A stretch of 64,000 bases of DNA. Origin: Modestobacter marinus. Its GTDB lineage: Bacteria > Actinomycetota > Actinomycetes > Mycobacteriales > Geodermatophilaceae. Shown here piece by piece: positions 16,679-25,311 of the stretch. The position numbers and the translations under genes are program-made. Location: assembly GCF_019799945.1 (NCBI RefSeq), contig NZ_JABGCH010000002.1:230219-294218 (forward strand), in the 5' to 3' direction. A model generated the notes under the pieces. The model was not told the DNA's origin. It saw nothing but the letters and a program-made list of their open reading frames with translations, and ran no database searches. Numbering within the stretch: the stretch's first letter is position 1; the number at the start of each line of letters is the position of its first letter.

Positions 16679-17461
16679 GTGGACAAGACCCTGGCGATCC
16701 GCCACCTGGGCACCGTGCTGGGCGTGTGGGCCCACCCGGACGACGAGGCCTACCTGTCCGCCGGGCTCATGGCCCTCGCCTGCAGCGCCGGTCAGCGGGT
16801 GGTCGTGGCGACCGCGACCGAGGGCGAGCTGGGCGGCGCCGAGGCGGTGGCGGAGGTGCGGCGGCAGGAGCTGGCGCACAGCCTGGCCTCGGTCGGCGTC
16901 ACCGACCACCGGTGGCTGGGGTTCCGGGACGGGCGGTGCGCTCAGGTGGACCCGGCCGTCGGCGCGGCGGCGGTCCGGGCGCTGATCGACGAGGTCCGCC
17001 CGGACACCCTGCTGACCTTCGGGCCGGACGGGCTGACCGGGCATCCCGACCACATCGCCGTCGGGCGCTGGGTGGAGGACGCCTGGCGCGCGGACGGCTG
17101 CCGGGCCCGGCTGCTGCAGGCCACGCTCACCGAGCGGTTCCACCGGCGGTGGGGTGCGCTGTGCGCGCAGACCGGGGTGTGGATGCCCGGCGCGGAGCCA
17201 CCCGCCGTCCCGGAGCACGCGGTGGCGCTGCGGGTCTCCGTCCACGGGCACACCGGGCACCGGAAGCTCGCGGCGCTGCAGGCGCACACCTCGCAGACGG
17301 CGGGGCTGCGCGCGGCGGTCGGCGACGAGACGCTGCTGCGCTGGTGGGCCGAGGAGACGTTCGTCCAGGTGAGCTCCTCGCCCGCGGCGCTGGCCGCCGA
17401 GCTCCAGGCGCGCCTCGCCGCCGGTGAACAGTCGCGACATCTCGTCCAGCTGCTCGGGTGA
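16679..17461 (+). CDS. PIG-L family Zn-dependent deacetylase (no. 1)
   Basis: A 260-residue LmbE/PIG-L protein. The zinc-binding motif AHPDDE is at residues 18-23 (WAHPDDEAYLSAGLM), and the second metal/active-site segment is GPDGLTGHPDHIAV. Members deacetylate N-acetylglucosaminyl compounds; MshB and Mca act on mycothiol and its conjugates. The GTG start has GAGGAGG upstream. It follows SARP1 by 102 bp on the same strand and has its own SARP-type promoter. The last ~20 codons overlap, antisense, a truncated SnoaL-type gene, so the natural C-terminus may have been replaced. It resembles PIG-L no. 2 at 38065-38838. Confidence 0.85.
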   Translation: MDKTLAIRHLGTVLGVWAHPDDEAYLSAGLMALACSAGQRVVVATATEGELGGAEAVAEVRRQELAHSLASVGVTDHRWLGFRDGRCAQVDPAVGAAAVRALIDEVRPDTLLTFGPDGLTGHPDHIAVGRWVEDAWRADGCRARLLQATLTERFHRRWGALCAQTGVWMPGAEPPAVPEHAVALRVSVHGHTGHRKLAALQAHTSQTAGLRAAVGDETLLRWWAEETFVQVSSSPAALAAELQARLAAGEQSRHLVQLLG

Positions 17462-17638
17462 GGCATGGAAGCCGTGCACCGTCTCGCCGCCGTCGGGTCG
17501 CATCAGGGTGTAGTCGTCCGCGTGCCGGACCAGCCCGACGTACCGGCGCACGTCCCCCCGCACGAACGCCGAGGCGGCTTCCGCGGCGCGGGCGACGAGC
17601 CCGGCGACCTCCCCGCCGGTCCCGTTCCCCTCGGCCAT
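17396..17638 (-). pseudogene. Truncated SnoaL/NTF2-like gene fragment
   Basis: From the ATG at 17638 about 80 codons read like the start of a nuclear-transport-factor-2 fold protein (AAEAASAFVRGDVRRYVGLV, ADDYTLMRPDGGETVHG, SPEQLDEMSRLFTGGEARLEL). After about 17396 the frame continues only as the antisense of PIG-L no. 1 and loses all family character. Full-length relatives run to about 130-150 residues, so the second half is missing. I interpret it as a gene cut by the event that placed the PIG-L gene here; the left boundary is approximate. Confidence 0.6.
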
Positions 17639-17661
17639 GCCCGCTCGTCCGGCGGACCGGG

Positions 17662-17853
17662 TCAGAAGCCGTGCGCCTCGTCGTAGCTCAGGTCGTTGGC
17701 CGACCCCGGTTCCGCGCCGGCCGGCGGGCCGCTGGGATGCGGCGCGTCGGCGTGTCGGGCGCTGGGCTGGCCGCCCGCGCCGCGCTGAGCGACCTCCTCG
17801 TGCACCAGGTCGTAGCCGTAGTCCCCCGCGCTTTCCTGGTCCCGCTCCGACAT
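17662..17853 (-). CDS. Small acidic hydrophilic protein
   Basis: A 63-residue protein, MSERDQESAGDYGYDLVHEEV..., ending GSANDLSYDEAHGF. The ATG at 17853 follows GAGGAG; the longer frame upstream lacks coding character. Tyr-Asp pairs near both ends (YGYDLVHE, DLSYDEAHG) may be short interaction motifs. Probably disordered. No function recognised. Confidence 0.6.
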   Translation of the reverse strand: MSERDQESAGDYGYDLVHEEVAQRGAGGQPSARHADAPHPSGPPAGAEPGSANDLSYDEAHGF

Positions 17854-17965
17854 CCGCACTCCTCGTGTTGCCGGCCCCTGCCCTGGCGGCGACCTGCCGG
17901 GCCGATGTCCGTCCGAGGTTCCTCCGCGGCCCCCGCGCGCCGCAAGGCCCTCCGCGGACGGCGGG

Positions 17966-19018
17966 TCACCGCTGCCCGGGCACCTCCGGCCGGGTCGGCT
18001 CCACCGGGGGGTCGGGCTGCGGCTCGGCCGGCGCACCGGTCTTCCCGCCGCGATCGGAGAAGTGGACGTGCACGCGCTGGAAGCCCTTCGCGCTCTGGGC
18101 GCGCGCGGCGTCCGCGTACACCCGCTCGTCCCCGCGGGTCAGCTCGACGTCGTCGGTGAAGGGCGCCAGCAGGGAACGGGGGTGCAGGTGGTCCACCCGG
18201 ACGGCGTTGATCTCCACGCACAGCACGAGGACGACGGCGGCCAGGTAGATGAAGGCCATCAGTCCCAGGACCAGGGCGAACACGGCGTTCACCGCGCTGG
18301 CGCTCTGCACCACGCGGGCCACGTAGAGGCCGCCGAAGGACTGCAGCAACTGCCAGGCGACCGCGGCCGCGAGGGCGCCGGGGGCCACCTGCCGGACGGT
18401 CAGCCGGCGGGCGGTCGTGAGGCGGAACCCCAGCACGAACACGCCTGCGTTCACCACCACCGAGGCCGCGATCAGCAGCACGTCGACCCCGCCGCTGAAC
18501 ACCGTGTTCCCCGTGGCGGCGACGCTGCCGACCACCGACAGCACGGTGCTGCCCACCACGAGCAGGCCGAGGCTGCACAGCAGCAGGAGGCTGCGGCCGC
18601 GGGCCCGGATGGGGTCGGGCCGGCGGTGCCGGGGCACGGACCAGGCGGTGTTCATCGTGTGCTGCAGCGCCTGGCCCAGCCCGGTTCCGCCGTAGAGGGC
18701 CACCAGGGTCCCCAGGACCAGCCCGGTGACGCCGCCCCCGAGCTCCTCGGGCCGGCCCAGCTGCGGCCCGATGACCGGCAGCTCCCGCAGCGCCGAGTCG
18801 AGGACCTGCTGCTGCAGGTCCGGGTTCCCGCGCAGCAGCAGGCCGAGCACCGTGGACAGCAGGAGCAGCAGCGGGAAGAGCGCCAGGAAGCCGTAGTAGG
18901 TGATCAGGGCGGCCAGGAAGTGCCCGTCGTCGTCGAGGAACTTGTAGAGCACCGCGATGGGGAAGCCCGCGCCGGGATGCCGCCGCTGGTACCGGTCCAG
19001 CCGCTCGGTCAGCGTCAC
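17966..19018 (-). CDS. YihY/BrkB family inner-membrane protein
   Basis: A 350-residue protein with about six transmembrane segments and a hydrophilic, proline-rich C-terminal tail. Family landmarks are near the N-terminus (FLAALITYYGFLALFPLLLLLSTVLGL) and in VTGLVLGTLVALYGGTGLGQALQHTMNTAW. The GTG start has GAGG nearby. The family was once labelled ribonuclease BN, which is wrong for this membrane group; a transport or lipid role is suspected but not established. It is followed by the small acidic protein gene on the same strand. Confidence 0.85.
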   Translation of the reverse strand: MTLTERLDRYQRRHPGAGFPIAVLYKFLDDDGHFLAALITYYGFLALFPLLLLLSTVLGLLLRGNPDLQQQVLDSALRELPVIGPQLGRPEELGGGVTGLVLGTLVALYGGTGLGQALQHTMNTAWSVPRHRRPDPIRARGRSLLLLCSLGLLVVGSTVLSVVGSVAATGNTVFSGGVDVLLIAASVVVNAGVFVLGFRLTTARRLTVRQVAPGALAAAVAWQLLQSFGGLYVARVVQSASAVNAVFALVLGLMAFIYLAAVVLVLCVEINAVRVDHLHPRSLLAPFTDDVELTRGDERVYADAARAQSAKGFQRVHVHFSDRGGKTGAPAEPQPDPPVEPTRPEVPGQR

Positions 19019-19108
19019 GTGTCACCTCGGTCCTCTGGGCGTCGGGAGGGCATACCCCGCCGGACGGTGTCCTAGCGGCGGTCGGTCGGATCCGGCTGGC
19101 GCCGCTGC

Positions 19109-19552
19109 TCAGGAGGCCTGCCCGGCTGGGCCGGAAAGGCGGACGGCGCCGACGGCCGCGAGGGTGGAGAGCCAGTCCGCCACCATCCAGACGGCGCTGA
19201 TCCGGCCGCCGGTGAGGGTGAGGACGTCGATGATCCGGACGTCGATCCGCTGCCCGGTCGGCTGCAGCCGGCCGATGGGGACGTCGAGGGGACCGACGTG
19301 CTGCCCGGCCAGCCGGAACGCGACCGCGACGGAGTCCCCGGCGTCGGCCACCGCCAGCACCTCGCGCTCGGGCCGGTCGAGCGCCGCCTGCATCGTCCGC
19401 GCCCGCGCCACCAGGTCCGCGGCGGTCAGCGGGACCCCGTTGACGGAGACCGGATCGGTGTAGAGCTCCCGGAAGGCGGCACCGGCGGTCCCGTCGTCCT
19501 CGGGGAGCGGGTCGGTCCACAGCCGCAGCAGGTGCTCGACGTCGAAGGCCAT
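19109..19552 (-). CDS. SnoaL-like / NTF2-fold ester-cyclase-type protein
   Basis: A 147-residue protein with the fold signatures of SnoaL-like polyketide cyclases: FRELYTDPVSVNGVPLTAADLVARARTMQAAL, then GRISAVWMVADWLSTLAAVGAV at the end. The ATG at 19552 follows GAGGAGG. Standalone members have diverse or unknown substrates. It is intact, unlike the truncated relative at 17396-17638, and does not obviously belong to an operon. Confidence 0.75.
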   Translation of the reverse strand: MAFDVEHLLRLWTDPLPEDDGTAGAAFRELYTDPVSVNGVPLTAADLVARARTMQAALDRPEREVLAVADAGDSVAVAFRLAGQHVGPLDVPIGRLQPTGQRIDVRIIDVLTLTGGRISAVWMVADWLSTLAAVGAVRLSGPAGQAS

Positions 19553-19750
19553 CGCGTCCTCCTCGGATCCGTCCGGCGGCTCAGCCGGCCGGGCCGGCGG
19601 TCGTGTCGAGCACCCGCACCGTGCCGTCCCAGTTGCGGTCCGGGAGTGCATCGTCGAGTGGCCGAAGGCCGGTGGCAATGGGTTGGACGCCGGGCCGGGA
19701 CCCCGGCGGCCGCCGTCCCGGCCGCCGGCGGGCCGTGTGAGAGTGGCCCC

Positions 19751-20023
19751 ATGTACCTGGTCCTGGAGTACGCGCTGGTCGACGACTACCTGCAGCGCCG
19801 GGCGGCGCTGCGCGAGGACCACCTCGCGCTGGCCCGGGCGGCGCACGAACGCGGCGAGCTGGTGCTCGCCGGGGCGCTGCCCGATCCCTACGACCGGGCG
19901 CTGCTGGTGTGGAAGGCGTCCCGCGGGGTCGTCGAGCGCTTCGCGCAGCAGGACCCGTACGTGACGAACGGGCTGGTGACCGGCTGGAAGGTCCGGGAGT
20001 GGAACGTCGTCATCGGCGACTGA
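19751..20023 (+). CDS. YciI family protein
   Basis: A 90-residue YciI-like protein: MYLVLEYALVDDYLQRRAALREDHLALARAAHERGELVLAGALPDPYDRALLVW... The small ferredoxin-like fold carries the characteristic His/Asp pair (DHLAL and DPYD). Family members are small possible enzymes with a dehydrochlorinase relative, but no general activity is known. There is no clear ribosome binding site before the ATG; a purine-rich GTGAGAGTGG element just upstream may be a leaderless promoter. Confidence 0.85.
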   Translation: MYLVLEYALVDDYLQRRAALREDHLALARAAHERGELVLAGALPDPYDRALLVWKASRGVVERFAQQDPYVTNGLVTGWKVREWNVVIGD

Positions 20024-20096
20024 GTCGGCCGGGGCCCGGGTAGGACGCCGGGGTCGAGCACCACACGGTGACGCCAGCCGAGGGAAGGCCGACGAG

Positions 20097-20663
20097 ATGA
20101 CCACGAACACCGGCGACCACGACGTCGTCGACATCCTGACCGCCGACCACCACGAGGTCCTGGACCTCCTGGGGCAGATCCCGCGCGCCGACGCCGAGCG
20201 CCGCCGCGACATGATCGAGACCGTCATCGCCGAGCTGATGCGGCACTCCGTGGCCGAGGAGATGTACGTCTACCCGGCGATGCGCGAGCACCTGCCCGAC
20301 GGTGAGCGCGAGGTCCAGCACGACATCGAGGAGCACCAGCAACTCGTCGAGGTGATGAAGGAGCTCGAGGACGTCGACGCCGCGGACCCCGCGTTCCTGG
20401 AGCGGCTCAGCCGGCTGGAGGCGGTGCTGCGCGACCACATCACCGACGAGGAGACCGACCAGTTCCCCCAGCTGCGCGCCCGGCTGTCCCGGGAGCAGCT
20501 GGTCGAGATCGGCCGGAAGGTCCACGCCGCGAAGAAGGCGGCCCCGACCCGGCCGCACCCGAACGCGCCGCACAGCGCGCTGTTCCACAAGACGGTCGGG
20601 CCCGGCGTCGGCCTGGTAGACCGGCTGCGGGACAAGCTGACCGGCCGCCCCAACCAGGCCTGA
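20097..20663 (+). CDS. Hemerythrin HHE-domain protein
   Basis: A 188-residue protein with a four-helix hemerythrin domain. Candidate diiron ligands are HHEVLDLL, RHSVAEEMYVYPAM, EEHQQLVEVM and DHITDEETDQFPQL. The C-terminal ~40 residues are a basic Pro/His-rich tail. Such proteins sense or bind oxygen, NO or iron in the cytoplasm. The ATG has GAGGGAAGG upstream. It follows the YciI gene by 73 bp. Confidence 0.9.
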   Translation: MTTNTGDHDVVDILTADHHEVLDLLGQIPRADAERRRDMIETVIAELMRHSVAEEMYVYPAMREHLPDGEREVQHDIEEHQQLVEVMKELEDVDAADPAFLERLSRLEAVLRDHITDEETDQFPQLRARLSREQLVEIGRKVHAAKKAAPTRPHPNAPHSALFHKTVGPGVGLVDRLRDKLTGRPNQA

Positions 20664-21143
20664 CCGGCAGCTGCAGGGGTTCAGCCGCAACCAGCTCAGG
20701 CGTGTGCCCGGACCGTTGCGGGGACTCGACGCCGTCGCGTTCCGCGACGGTGCGGTGGCCATCGGGGAACGCCACGCCTGAGGTCGGGGAGGCGCTCCGG
20801 GCACTGCGGAGGCTGGGAGCGGAACGCCGTATCTGCGGGGCTCGTCGACGCTCTTCTCCACATGAGACCGTGGGGAGGCGCCGTCCGGCGGGATCAGGTT
20901 GCGAGACCGTCGGCCGGACGGGATGTCCGTGGCCCTCGCAGCCGCCACGCCGCACGACACGTCTGCATCCGGGCGGTCGATGACGTCAGCACGACGGTCC
21001 CGGTGGGCGTCCATGCCCTGTGCCTCCCCGCCGTCCGCACCGACCGGGCGTCCACGCGTCATCGGGACGCCGGGTAGGCCGGGACGACGCGGCCTCGCCG
21101 CCTGCCCCACCGCAGAGGGAACTCCAACCGCAGAGGGAACTCC
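20664..21143. other. Intergenic region without a recognised gene
   Basis: About 480 bp between the hemerythrin gene and the sigma factor. I find no reading frame with family character and no RNA gene. A short run near 20740 (LDAVAFRDGAVAIGERHA then stop) looks protein-like and might be a remnant C-terminus, but I cannot place it. The right end holds a tandem 18-bp repeat. Confidence 0.5.
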
Positions 21144-21144
21144 A
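21109..21144. repeat. Tandem 18-bp direct duplication
   Basis: Two perfect head-to-tail copies of ACCGCAGAGGGAACTCCA (21109-21126 and 21127-21144), about 115 bp upstream of the ECF sigma gene start. It could be a slippage duplication or a repeated regulator site. Confidence 0.85.
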
Positions 21145-21257
21145 TGGAAGCTGAAGGCGCCGGTCAGCCCTGCAGCGGGCCGGAACGGCCCGGTTCAGGA
21201 ACTCTGGCCGTTAAGCTGGCCCCGCCGTTGCGAGCCCACACGGGAGGGACCTGGCGG

Positions 21258-21830
21258 GTGGACCCTGACGACGAGGGCTCGGTCTCCGAGGTGGTCGCCG
21301 CAGCCCTCGACGGGGACCAGGCGTCGTGGAACCGCCTGGTCGACCGGTACACGCCGCTCGTGCTGTCCATCGTCCGACGGCACCGGCTGCAGGGCAGCGA
21401 CGCCGAGGACGTCGTCCAGACGGTGTGGCTGCGGCTGGTCGAGCACCTCGGCGGGATCCGGCAGCCCGCGGCGCTGCCCGGCTGGATCGTCACGACCGCA
21501 CGCAACGAGTGCCTGCACGTGCTCCGGGGTCAGAAGCTGGTCTCCCCGACGGACCTGGGCGAGCACGGCTGGCCGGAGGGCGCCGGCAACCCGGCGATCG
21601 ACCGGGACCTGCTGGAGGCCGAGCGCCACGAGGCGCTGCTCATCGCCCTCGCGGAGCTCCCCGACCGCCCGCGGGCCCTGCTCCAGCTCCTGATCGAGGA
21701 CCCCCCGCTGTCCTACGAGGAGATCAGCCGCCGCCTCGGGTTGCCGGTCGGCAGCATCGGCCCCACGCGGGCGCGCGCACTGGCGCGGATCCGGTCCCAC
21801 TCGAGCGTGCAGGCGTTGCTGGACGTCTGA
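21258..21830 (+). CDS. ECF-type RNA polymerase sigma factor
   Basis: A 190-residue sigma-70 family protein. Region 2 is VDRYTPLVLSIVRRHRLQGSDAEDVVQTVWLRLVEHL; region 4 is ALLQLLIEDPPLSYEEISRRLGLPVGSIGPTRARALARIR. The GTG at 21258 with GGAGGG nine bases before is preferred over the ATG at 21144, whose extra 38 residues have no family character. No classical anti-sigma gene is adjacent. The convergent gene at 21962 belongs to a type I associate with such sigma factors in actinobacteria. Confidence 0.9.
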   Translation: MDPDDEGSVSEVVAAALDGDQASWNRLVDRYTPLVLSIVRRHRLQGSDAEDVVQTVWLRLVEHLGGIRQPAALPGWIVTTARNECLHVLRGQKLVSPTDLGEHGWPEGAGNPAIDRDLLEAERHEALLIALAELPDRPRALLQLLIEDPPLSYEEISRRLGLPVGSIGPTRARALARIRSHSSVQALLDV

Positions 21831-21961
21831 CCGGTCTTCCCGGGCGCGTGACCGGCATCAGCCCGGCGATGCCGCCCCTCCTCGATGAGGGGCGGTGTGG
21901 TGGGGGCTCCCCGCACCGGCGAGGCGGTCCCGGCCGTCGGTGCGGTGGCCGAGGTCCGCGG

Positions 21962-22414
21962 TCAGACGCGGAACCAGTCGGTCACCAGCTCCCCCGACGA
22001 CGTCCGGCACCGGAGCCTGACGAGTCCGCTGCGGGGAACCGGCACGTCGAAGCACCCCAGCTCGTCCGCGGTCGCCGCGGCCAGCTCGCCACCCGGGCTC
22101 CAGAGGCCGATCTCCCCGGAGGTCGGCGGGACCAGTTGGCCGACGAGCCCGGTGCCGGTCAGCCCGAGCTCGACGGACACCTCCGCGCCGGAGAAGACGA
22201 GGGTGCGAGGCGGTGCGGCGTTCCCGCGCACCCCGGGCAGCCCGTCCCGGAGCGAGTCGTGCGTCAGGGCGGCCAGTTCGGCGTCGATGCTCTCCCAGGA
22301 GAAGGCGGCCCGGCCTGCGGCGACCATCGACGGCGTCGGAGGACCCGCCGCACGCAGCGCCGCGTGCAGCTCGTCGAGGAGACGCTCGTCATCGTCCCAC
22401 CCCGGTGCGGTCAC
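21962..22414 (-). CDS. Conserved protein of the kind found beside ECF sigma factors
   Basis: A 150-residue protein with an N-terminal helical part (DDERLLDELHAALRAAG, VAAGRAAFSWESIDAELAALTHDS) and a C-terminal beta-rich part (TLVFSGAEVSVELGLTGTGLVGQLVP, LGCFDVPVPRSGLVRLRCR). I recall similar small proteins next to sigma-70 genes and CHAT-domain genes in actinobacteria; the GRAAFxW and GQLVP blocks are typical. A regulatory partnership with the convergent sigma factor is inference. GTG start with GGAGGGG upstream. Confidence 0.6.
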   Translation of the reverse strand: MTAPGWDDDERLLDELHAALRAAGPPTPSMVAAGRAAFSWESIDAELAALTHDSLRDGLPGVRGNAAPPRTLVFSGAEVSVELGLTGTGLVGQLVPPTSGEIGLWSPGGELAAATADELGCFDVPVPRSGLVRLRCRTSSGELVTDWFRV

Positions 22415-22664
22415 CGACCGTCAACCCCTCCCACGCCCTCCCACGTCAGCGGGCCGATATCCCACCTCTCGGAACGCAGCTGCCAGCGAGGCAGGTTCCG
22501 CAGGCCCGGCCGGGGGCCTCCGGAACGTCCCTGCCGTTCACCTCGACGGTCCCCCCTCTCGGGTCCAGCGCAGGGCAGCGTCATGGGACAGAGGCCGCGG
22601 AGGTTGCTGGGATACCTCCGGCCGGGGAGTTCTTCCTCCCGGTGGCCGGTCCCGGTGACCTCCG

Positions 22665-22670
22665 TACCCT
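22665..22670 (+). promoter_or_regulatory. -10 element of a leaderless promoter for selO
   Basis: TACCCT lies 6 bp before the GTG start at 22677, the layout of leaderless actinobacterial promoters. There is no Shine-Dalgarno sequence in front of this start, which fits. No clear -35 is seen. The rest of 22415-22664 holds only the upstream region of the convergent-side gene. Confidence 0.55.
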
Positions 22671-22676
22671 CGAGAG

Positions 22677-24140
22677 GTGAGCCTCGCACCGGCACCGACC
22701 GTCCTCCTCGGCGACCGCTTCGCCCGCGAGCTGCCGGAGATGGCGGTTCCGTGGCAGGCCGAGGAGGCGCCCCATCCGCAGCTGCTCGTGCTGAACGAGC
22801 CGCTGGCCACGGAGCTCGGGTTCGCCCCCGACCGGCTGCGCAGCGCCGAGGGGGTGCGCCTGCTGGTCGGCACCGCCGTGCCCCCGGGCGCCACACCGGT
22901 GGCCCAGGCCTACGCCGGGCACCAGTTCGGTGGCTTCGTCCCGCGGCTCGGGGACGGGCGGGCGCTGCTGCTCGGCGAGGTCACCGACGCCGCCGGCCGG
23001 CTCCGCGACCTGCACCTGAAGGGCTCCGGACGCACGCCGTTCGCCCGCGGTGGGGACGGGCTGGCCGCGGTCGGACCGATGCTGCGCGAGTACGTGGTCA
23101 GCGAGGCGATGCACGCCCTCGGCATCCCGACGACGCGCTCACTCGCCGTGGTGGCCACGGGACGCGCCGTGCGCCGGGAGACCCTGCTGCCCGGTGCCGT
23201 GCTCGCCCGGGTCGCGAGCAGCCACCTGCGGGTGGGCAGCTTCCAGTTCGCCCGGCTCACCGGCGACGCCGACCTCCTGCGACGGCTCGCCGACCACGCG
23301 ATCGGCCGGCACCACCCCGCCGCCGCGGAGGCCGAGCACCCGCACCTGGCCCTGTTCGAGGCCGTCGTGACCGCGCAGGCGGACCTGGTCGCCCGGTGGA
23401 TGCTCGTCGGCTTCGTCCACGGGGTCATGAACACCGACAACATGACGATCTCGGGCGAGACCATCGACTACGGGCCGTGCGCCTTCCTGGACGCCTACGA
23501 CCCGGCCACGGTCTACAGCTCGATCGACTCCGGCGGGCGCTACCGGTACGGCAACCAGCCGCTGGCGGCCGAGTGGGACCTCGCCCGGCTGGCGGAGGCC
23601 CTCCTCCCGCTCTTCTCCGACGACGAGGAGCAGGCGATCGCCCTCGCGGTGGAGGCCCTCGGCGCGTTCCGGCCGCAGTACGAGGCGGCCTGGTCGGCCG
23701 GCATGCGGCGCAAGCTCGGCCTGCCCGGGCCCCTCGACGAGGCCGTCGTCCGGCCGCTGGTCGACGAGCTGCTCGCCCTGCTCGAGGCCGGTCACGTCGA
23801 CCTCACGTCGTTCTTCCGCTCGCTGGCCGGCGCCGCCCGCGGGGACGCCGAGCCCACGCGCCGTCTGGTCCTCGACCTCGCGGCGATCGACGGCTGGCTG
23901 GCGCGCTGGCGCGCCCTCGGCCCGGACGCCGACGCGATGGACCGGGCCAACCCGGTCTACGTCCCCCGCAACCACCTCGTCGAGGAGGCCCTCACCGCGG
24001 CGACCGAGGGGGACCTCGCGCCGCTCGGCCGGCTGCTGGAGGCGGTGACCGCGCCGTACGACGAGCGGCCCGGCCTCGAGCGCCACGCCCTGCCGGCCCC
24101 GGCGGGATCCGCCGCCTACCGGACCTTCTGCGGGACCTGA
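22677..24140 (+). CDS. selO: SelO (YdiU) protein adenylyltransferase
   Basis: A 487-residue pseudokinase-fold enzyme that transfers AMP from ATP to Ser/Thr/Tyr of target proteins in oxidative stress. Landmarks: [94 protein letters not shown] (metal-binding Asn and catalytic Asp), and the [15 protein letters not shown] end. The protein ends TFCGT; in some organisms a Cys or selenocysteine sits near the extreme C-terminus. Start GTG at 22677, apparently leaderless. It converges with a small minus-strand gene four bp beyond. Confidence 0.92.
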   Translation: MSLAPAPTVLLGDRFARELPEMAVPWQAEEAPHPQLLVLNEPLATELGFAPDRLRSAEGVRLLVGTAVPPGATPVAQAYAGHQFGGFVPRLGDGRALLLGEVTDAAGRLRDLHLKGSGRTPFARGGDGLAAVGPMLREYVVSEAMHALGIPTTRSLAVVATGRAVRRETLLPGAVLARVASSHLRVGSFQFARLTGDADLLRRLADHAIGRHHPAAAEAEHPHLALFEAVVTAQADLVARWMLVGFVHGVMNTDNMTISGETIDYGPCAFLDAYDPATVYSSIDSGGRYRYGNQPLAAEWDLARLAEALLPLFSDDEEQAIALAVEALGAFRPQYEAAWSAGMRRKLGLPGPLDEAVVRPLVDELLALLEAGHVDLTSFFRSLAGAARGDAEPTRRLVLDLAAIDGWLARWRALGPDADAMDRANPVYVPRNHLVEEALTAATEGDLAPLGRLLEAVTAPYDERPGLERHALPAPAGSAAYRTFCGT

Positions 24141-24144
24141 CCGC

Positions 24145-24315
24145 TCACGCGGCCCGGCCCAGGTCGCGGCCGAGCCGGTGGGACCTGCTGCGGGGCATGC
24201 CCGAGGGCTCGGTGTAGGTGACCGCGGCTCCGTCCGGGCGGACCCGGATGACCAGCACCGAGGCGGGGTCGTAGCCCAGCTCGGTGCAGAGCAGACGGAA
24301 GAGATCGGTCGTCAC
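24145..24315 (-). CDS. Small conserved-looking protein
   Basis: A 56-residue protein from a GTG: VTTDLFRLLCTELGYDPASV, then LVIRVRPDGAAVTYTEPSG and a basic end (MPRSRSHRLGRDLGRAA). An amphipathic helix is followed by two predicted beta strands. GGAGG lies seven bases upstream of the GTG, and amino-acid use is protein-like. It converges tightly with selO (stops 4 bp apart). Function unknown. Confidence 0.6.
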   Translation of the reverse strand: MTTDLFRLLCTELGYDPASVLVIRVRPDGAAVTYTEPSGMPRSRSHRLGRDLGRAA

Positions 24316-24564
24316 GGGGAGCCTCCAGGCGCCACTGGCACGGGGCCGCCGGTTCGACTCCCGCAGAGGCCCGGAAGAGCGCCGGAGATGCTCGCGCTGA
24401 CACCCGCGAGTGGGGCCCCGCGGTGCTCTACCCGGCGGCCGCCCCCGGTACTCGCGGGATCCCCCGGACGTCGCCAGAACTGTCGTACCTGCCTGGCAAC
24501 CTCAGGGCCCTCCAGAGGACACCGGACGCACCGACGTCCGCCACTCCACGACCGAGGACCGACC

Positions 24565-24750
24565 ATGAGGGACCAGCAGACCGACCGCTACACCTCGTTC
24601 GCGCACCTGGACCTGCGGGAGAAGCGCGAGTACCTCGACGTGCTCTGCGATGTCGTCTGGGACATCGAGACGGAGCTGGCCCAGGCCAAGGCCGAGCGCG
24701 CGGCGCTGATGAGCAGCCTGCAGGCGGAGCTGCAGGACGCCGTCCACTGA
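24565..24750 (+). CDS. Small helical protein
   Basis: A 61-residue protein, MRDQQTDRYTSFAHLDLREK..., then REYLDVLCDVVWDIETELAQ and AKAERAALMSSLQAELQDAVH. It is strongly helical, with a likely coiled coil in the second half. GAGG precedes the ATG; the longer upstream frame has no protein character. No function recognised. Confidence 0.6.
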   Translation: MRDQQTDRYTSFAHLDLREKREYLDVLCDVVWDIETELAQAKAERAALMSSLQAELQDAVH

Positions 24751-24800
24751 CGGCCACCCGGGGCCCGCTGCACCGCCGGCCACGGAGGAAGCGGACCGGG

Positions 24801-25166
24801 CTACGTGCGGGAGGCCCACACGGAGGCACCGTGCCAGTCGATGGACACGACCGGTTCGTCGCCGACGACCCACGCGTCGTGGCCCGGCGGCAACGAGGTC
24901 ACCTCACCCGGCCCCACGTCGAGCTCGGTCCCGTCGGCCATGGTCACGTGCAGCCGGCCGGAGACCTGGTACTGCTGGTGCGGCGCCTGGCACAGCTCGG
25001 TCCCGGCCACGGGCTTGACGTCCTCGGACCACCGCCAACCGGGCTGGACGGTGATCCGCCCGACCTGCGCGCCCCCGGCCAGGTTGATCAGTTCGAGTCG
25101 CCAGTTGTCCCCTTCCCGGACCTCGTCCGGCTCGTCGAACGTCAGGTGCTCGAGCGGCTGGGTCAT
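24801..25166 (-). CDS. Cupin-domain protein
   Basis: A 121-residue single-domain cupin. The barrel core is visible as WRWSEDVKPVAGTELCQAPHQQYQVSGRLHV followed by ELDVGPGEVTSLPPGHDAWVVGDEPVVSIDW. The metal-site histidines of classical cupins are only partly present (APHQQY, GHDAW), so enzymatic function is uncertain. The ATG at 25166 has GGGAGG close upstream; the frame further upstream is non-coding in character. Divergent from the methyltransferase gene. Confidence 0.8.
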   Translation of the reverse strand: MTQPLEHLTFDEPDEVREGDNWRLELINLAGGAQVGRITVQPGWRWSEDVKPVAGTELCQAPHQQYQVSGRLHVTMADGTELDVGPGEVTSLPPGHDAWVVGDEPVVSIDWHGASVWASRT

Positions 25167-25311
25167 GACTCCCCCTCCCGGCGATGTGTGGCGGAACTCG
25201 TTGTCCTCCCCGCCGCCCCGCTCGTCAATGGGCACCGAGTGCGCATCGCGCCACGTCGCGCACCGCTGCTCCGCCTCCCCGTCGGGGTGCCGTCCGTGAG
25301 AGCCTGCGCGG

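Noticed and set aside
20702-20983. Open frame in the gap before the sigma factor
   Set aside because: Arg/Pro-rich, no ribosome binding site and no recognisable family; treated as non-coding.
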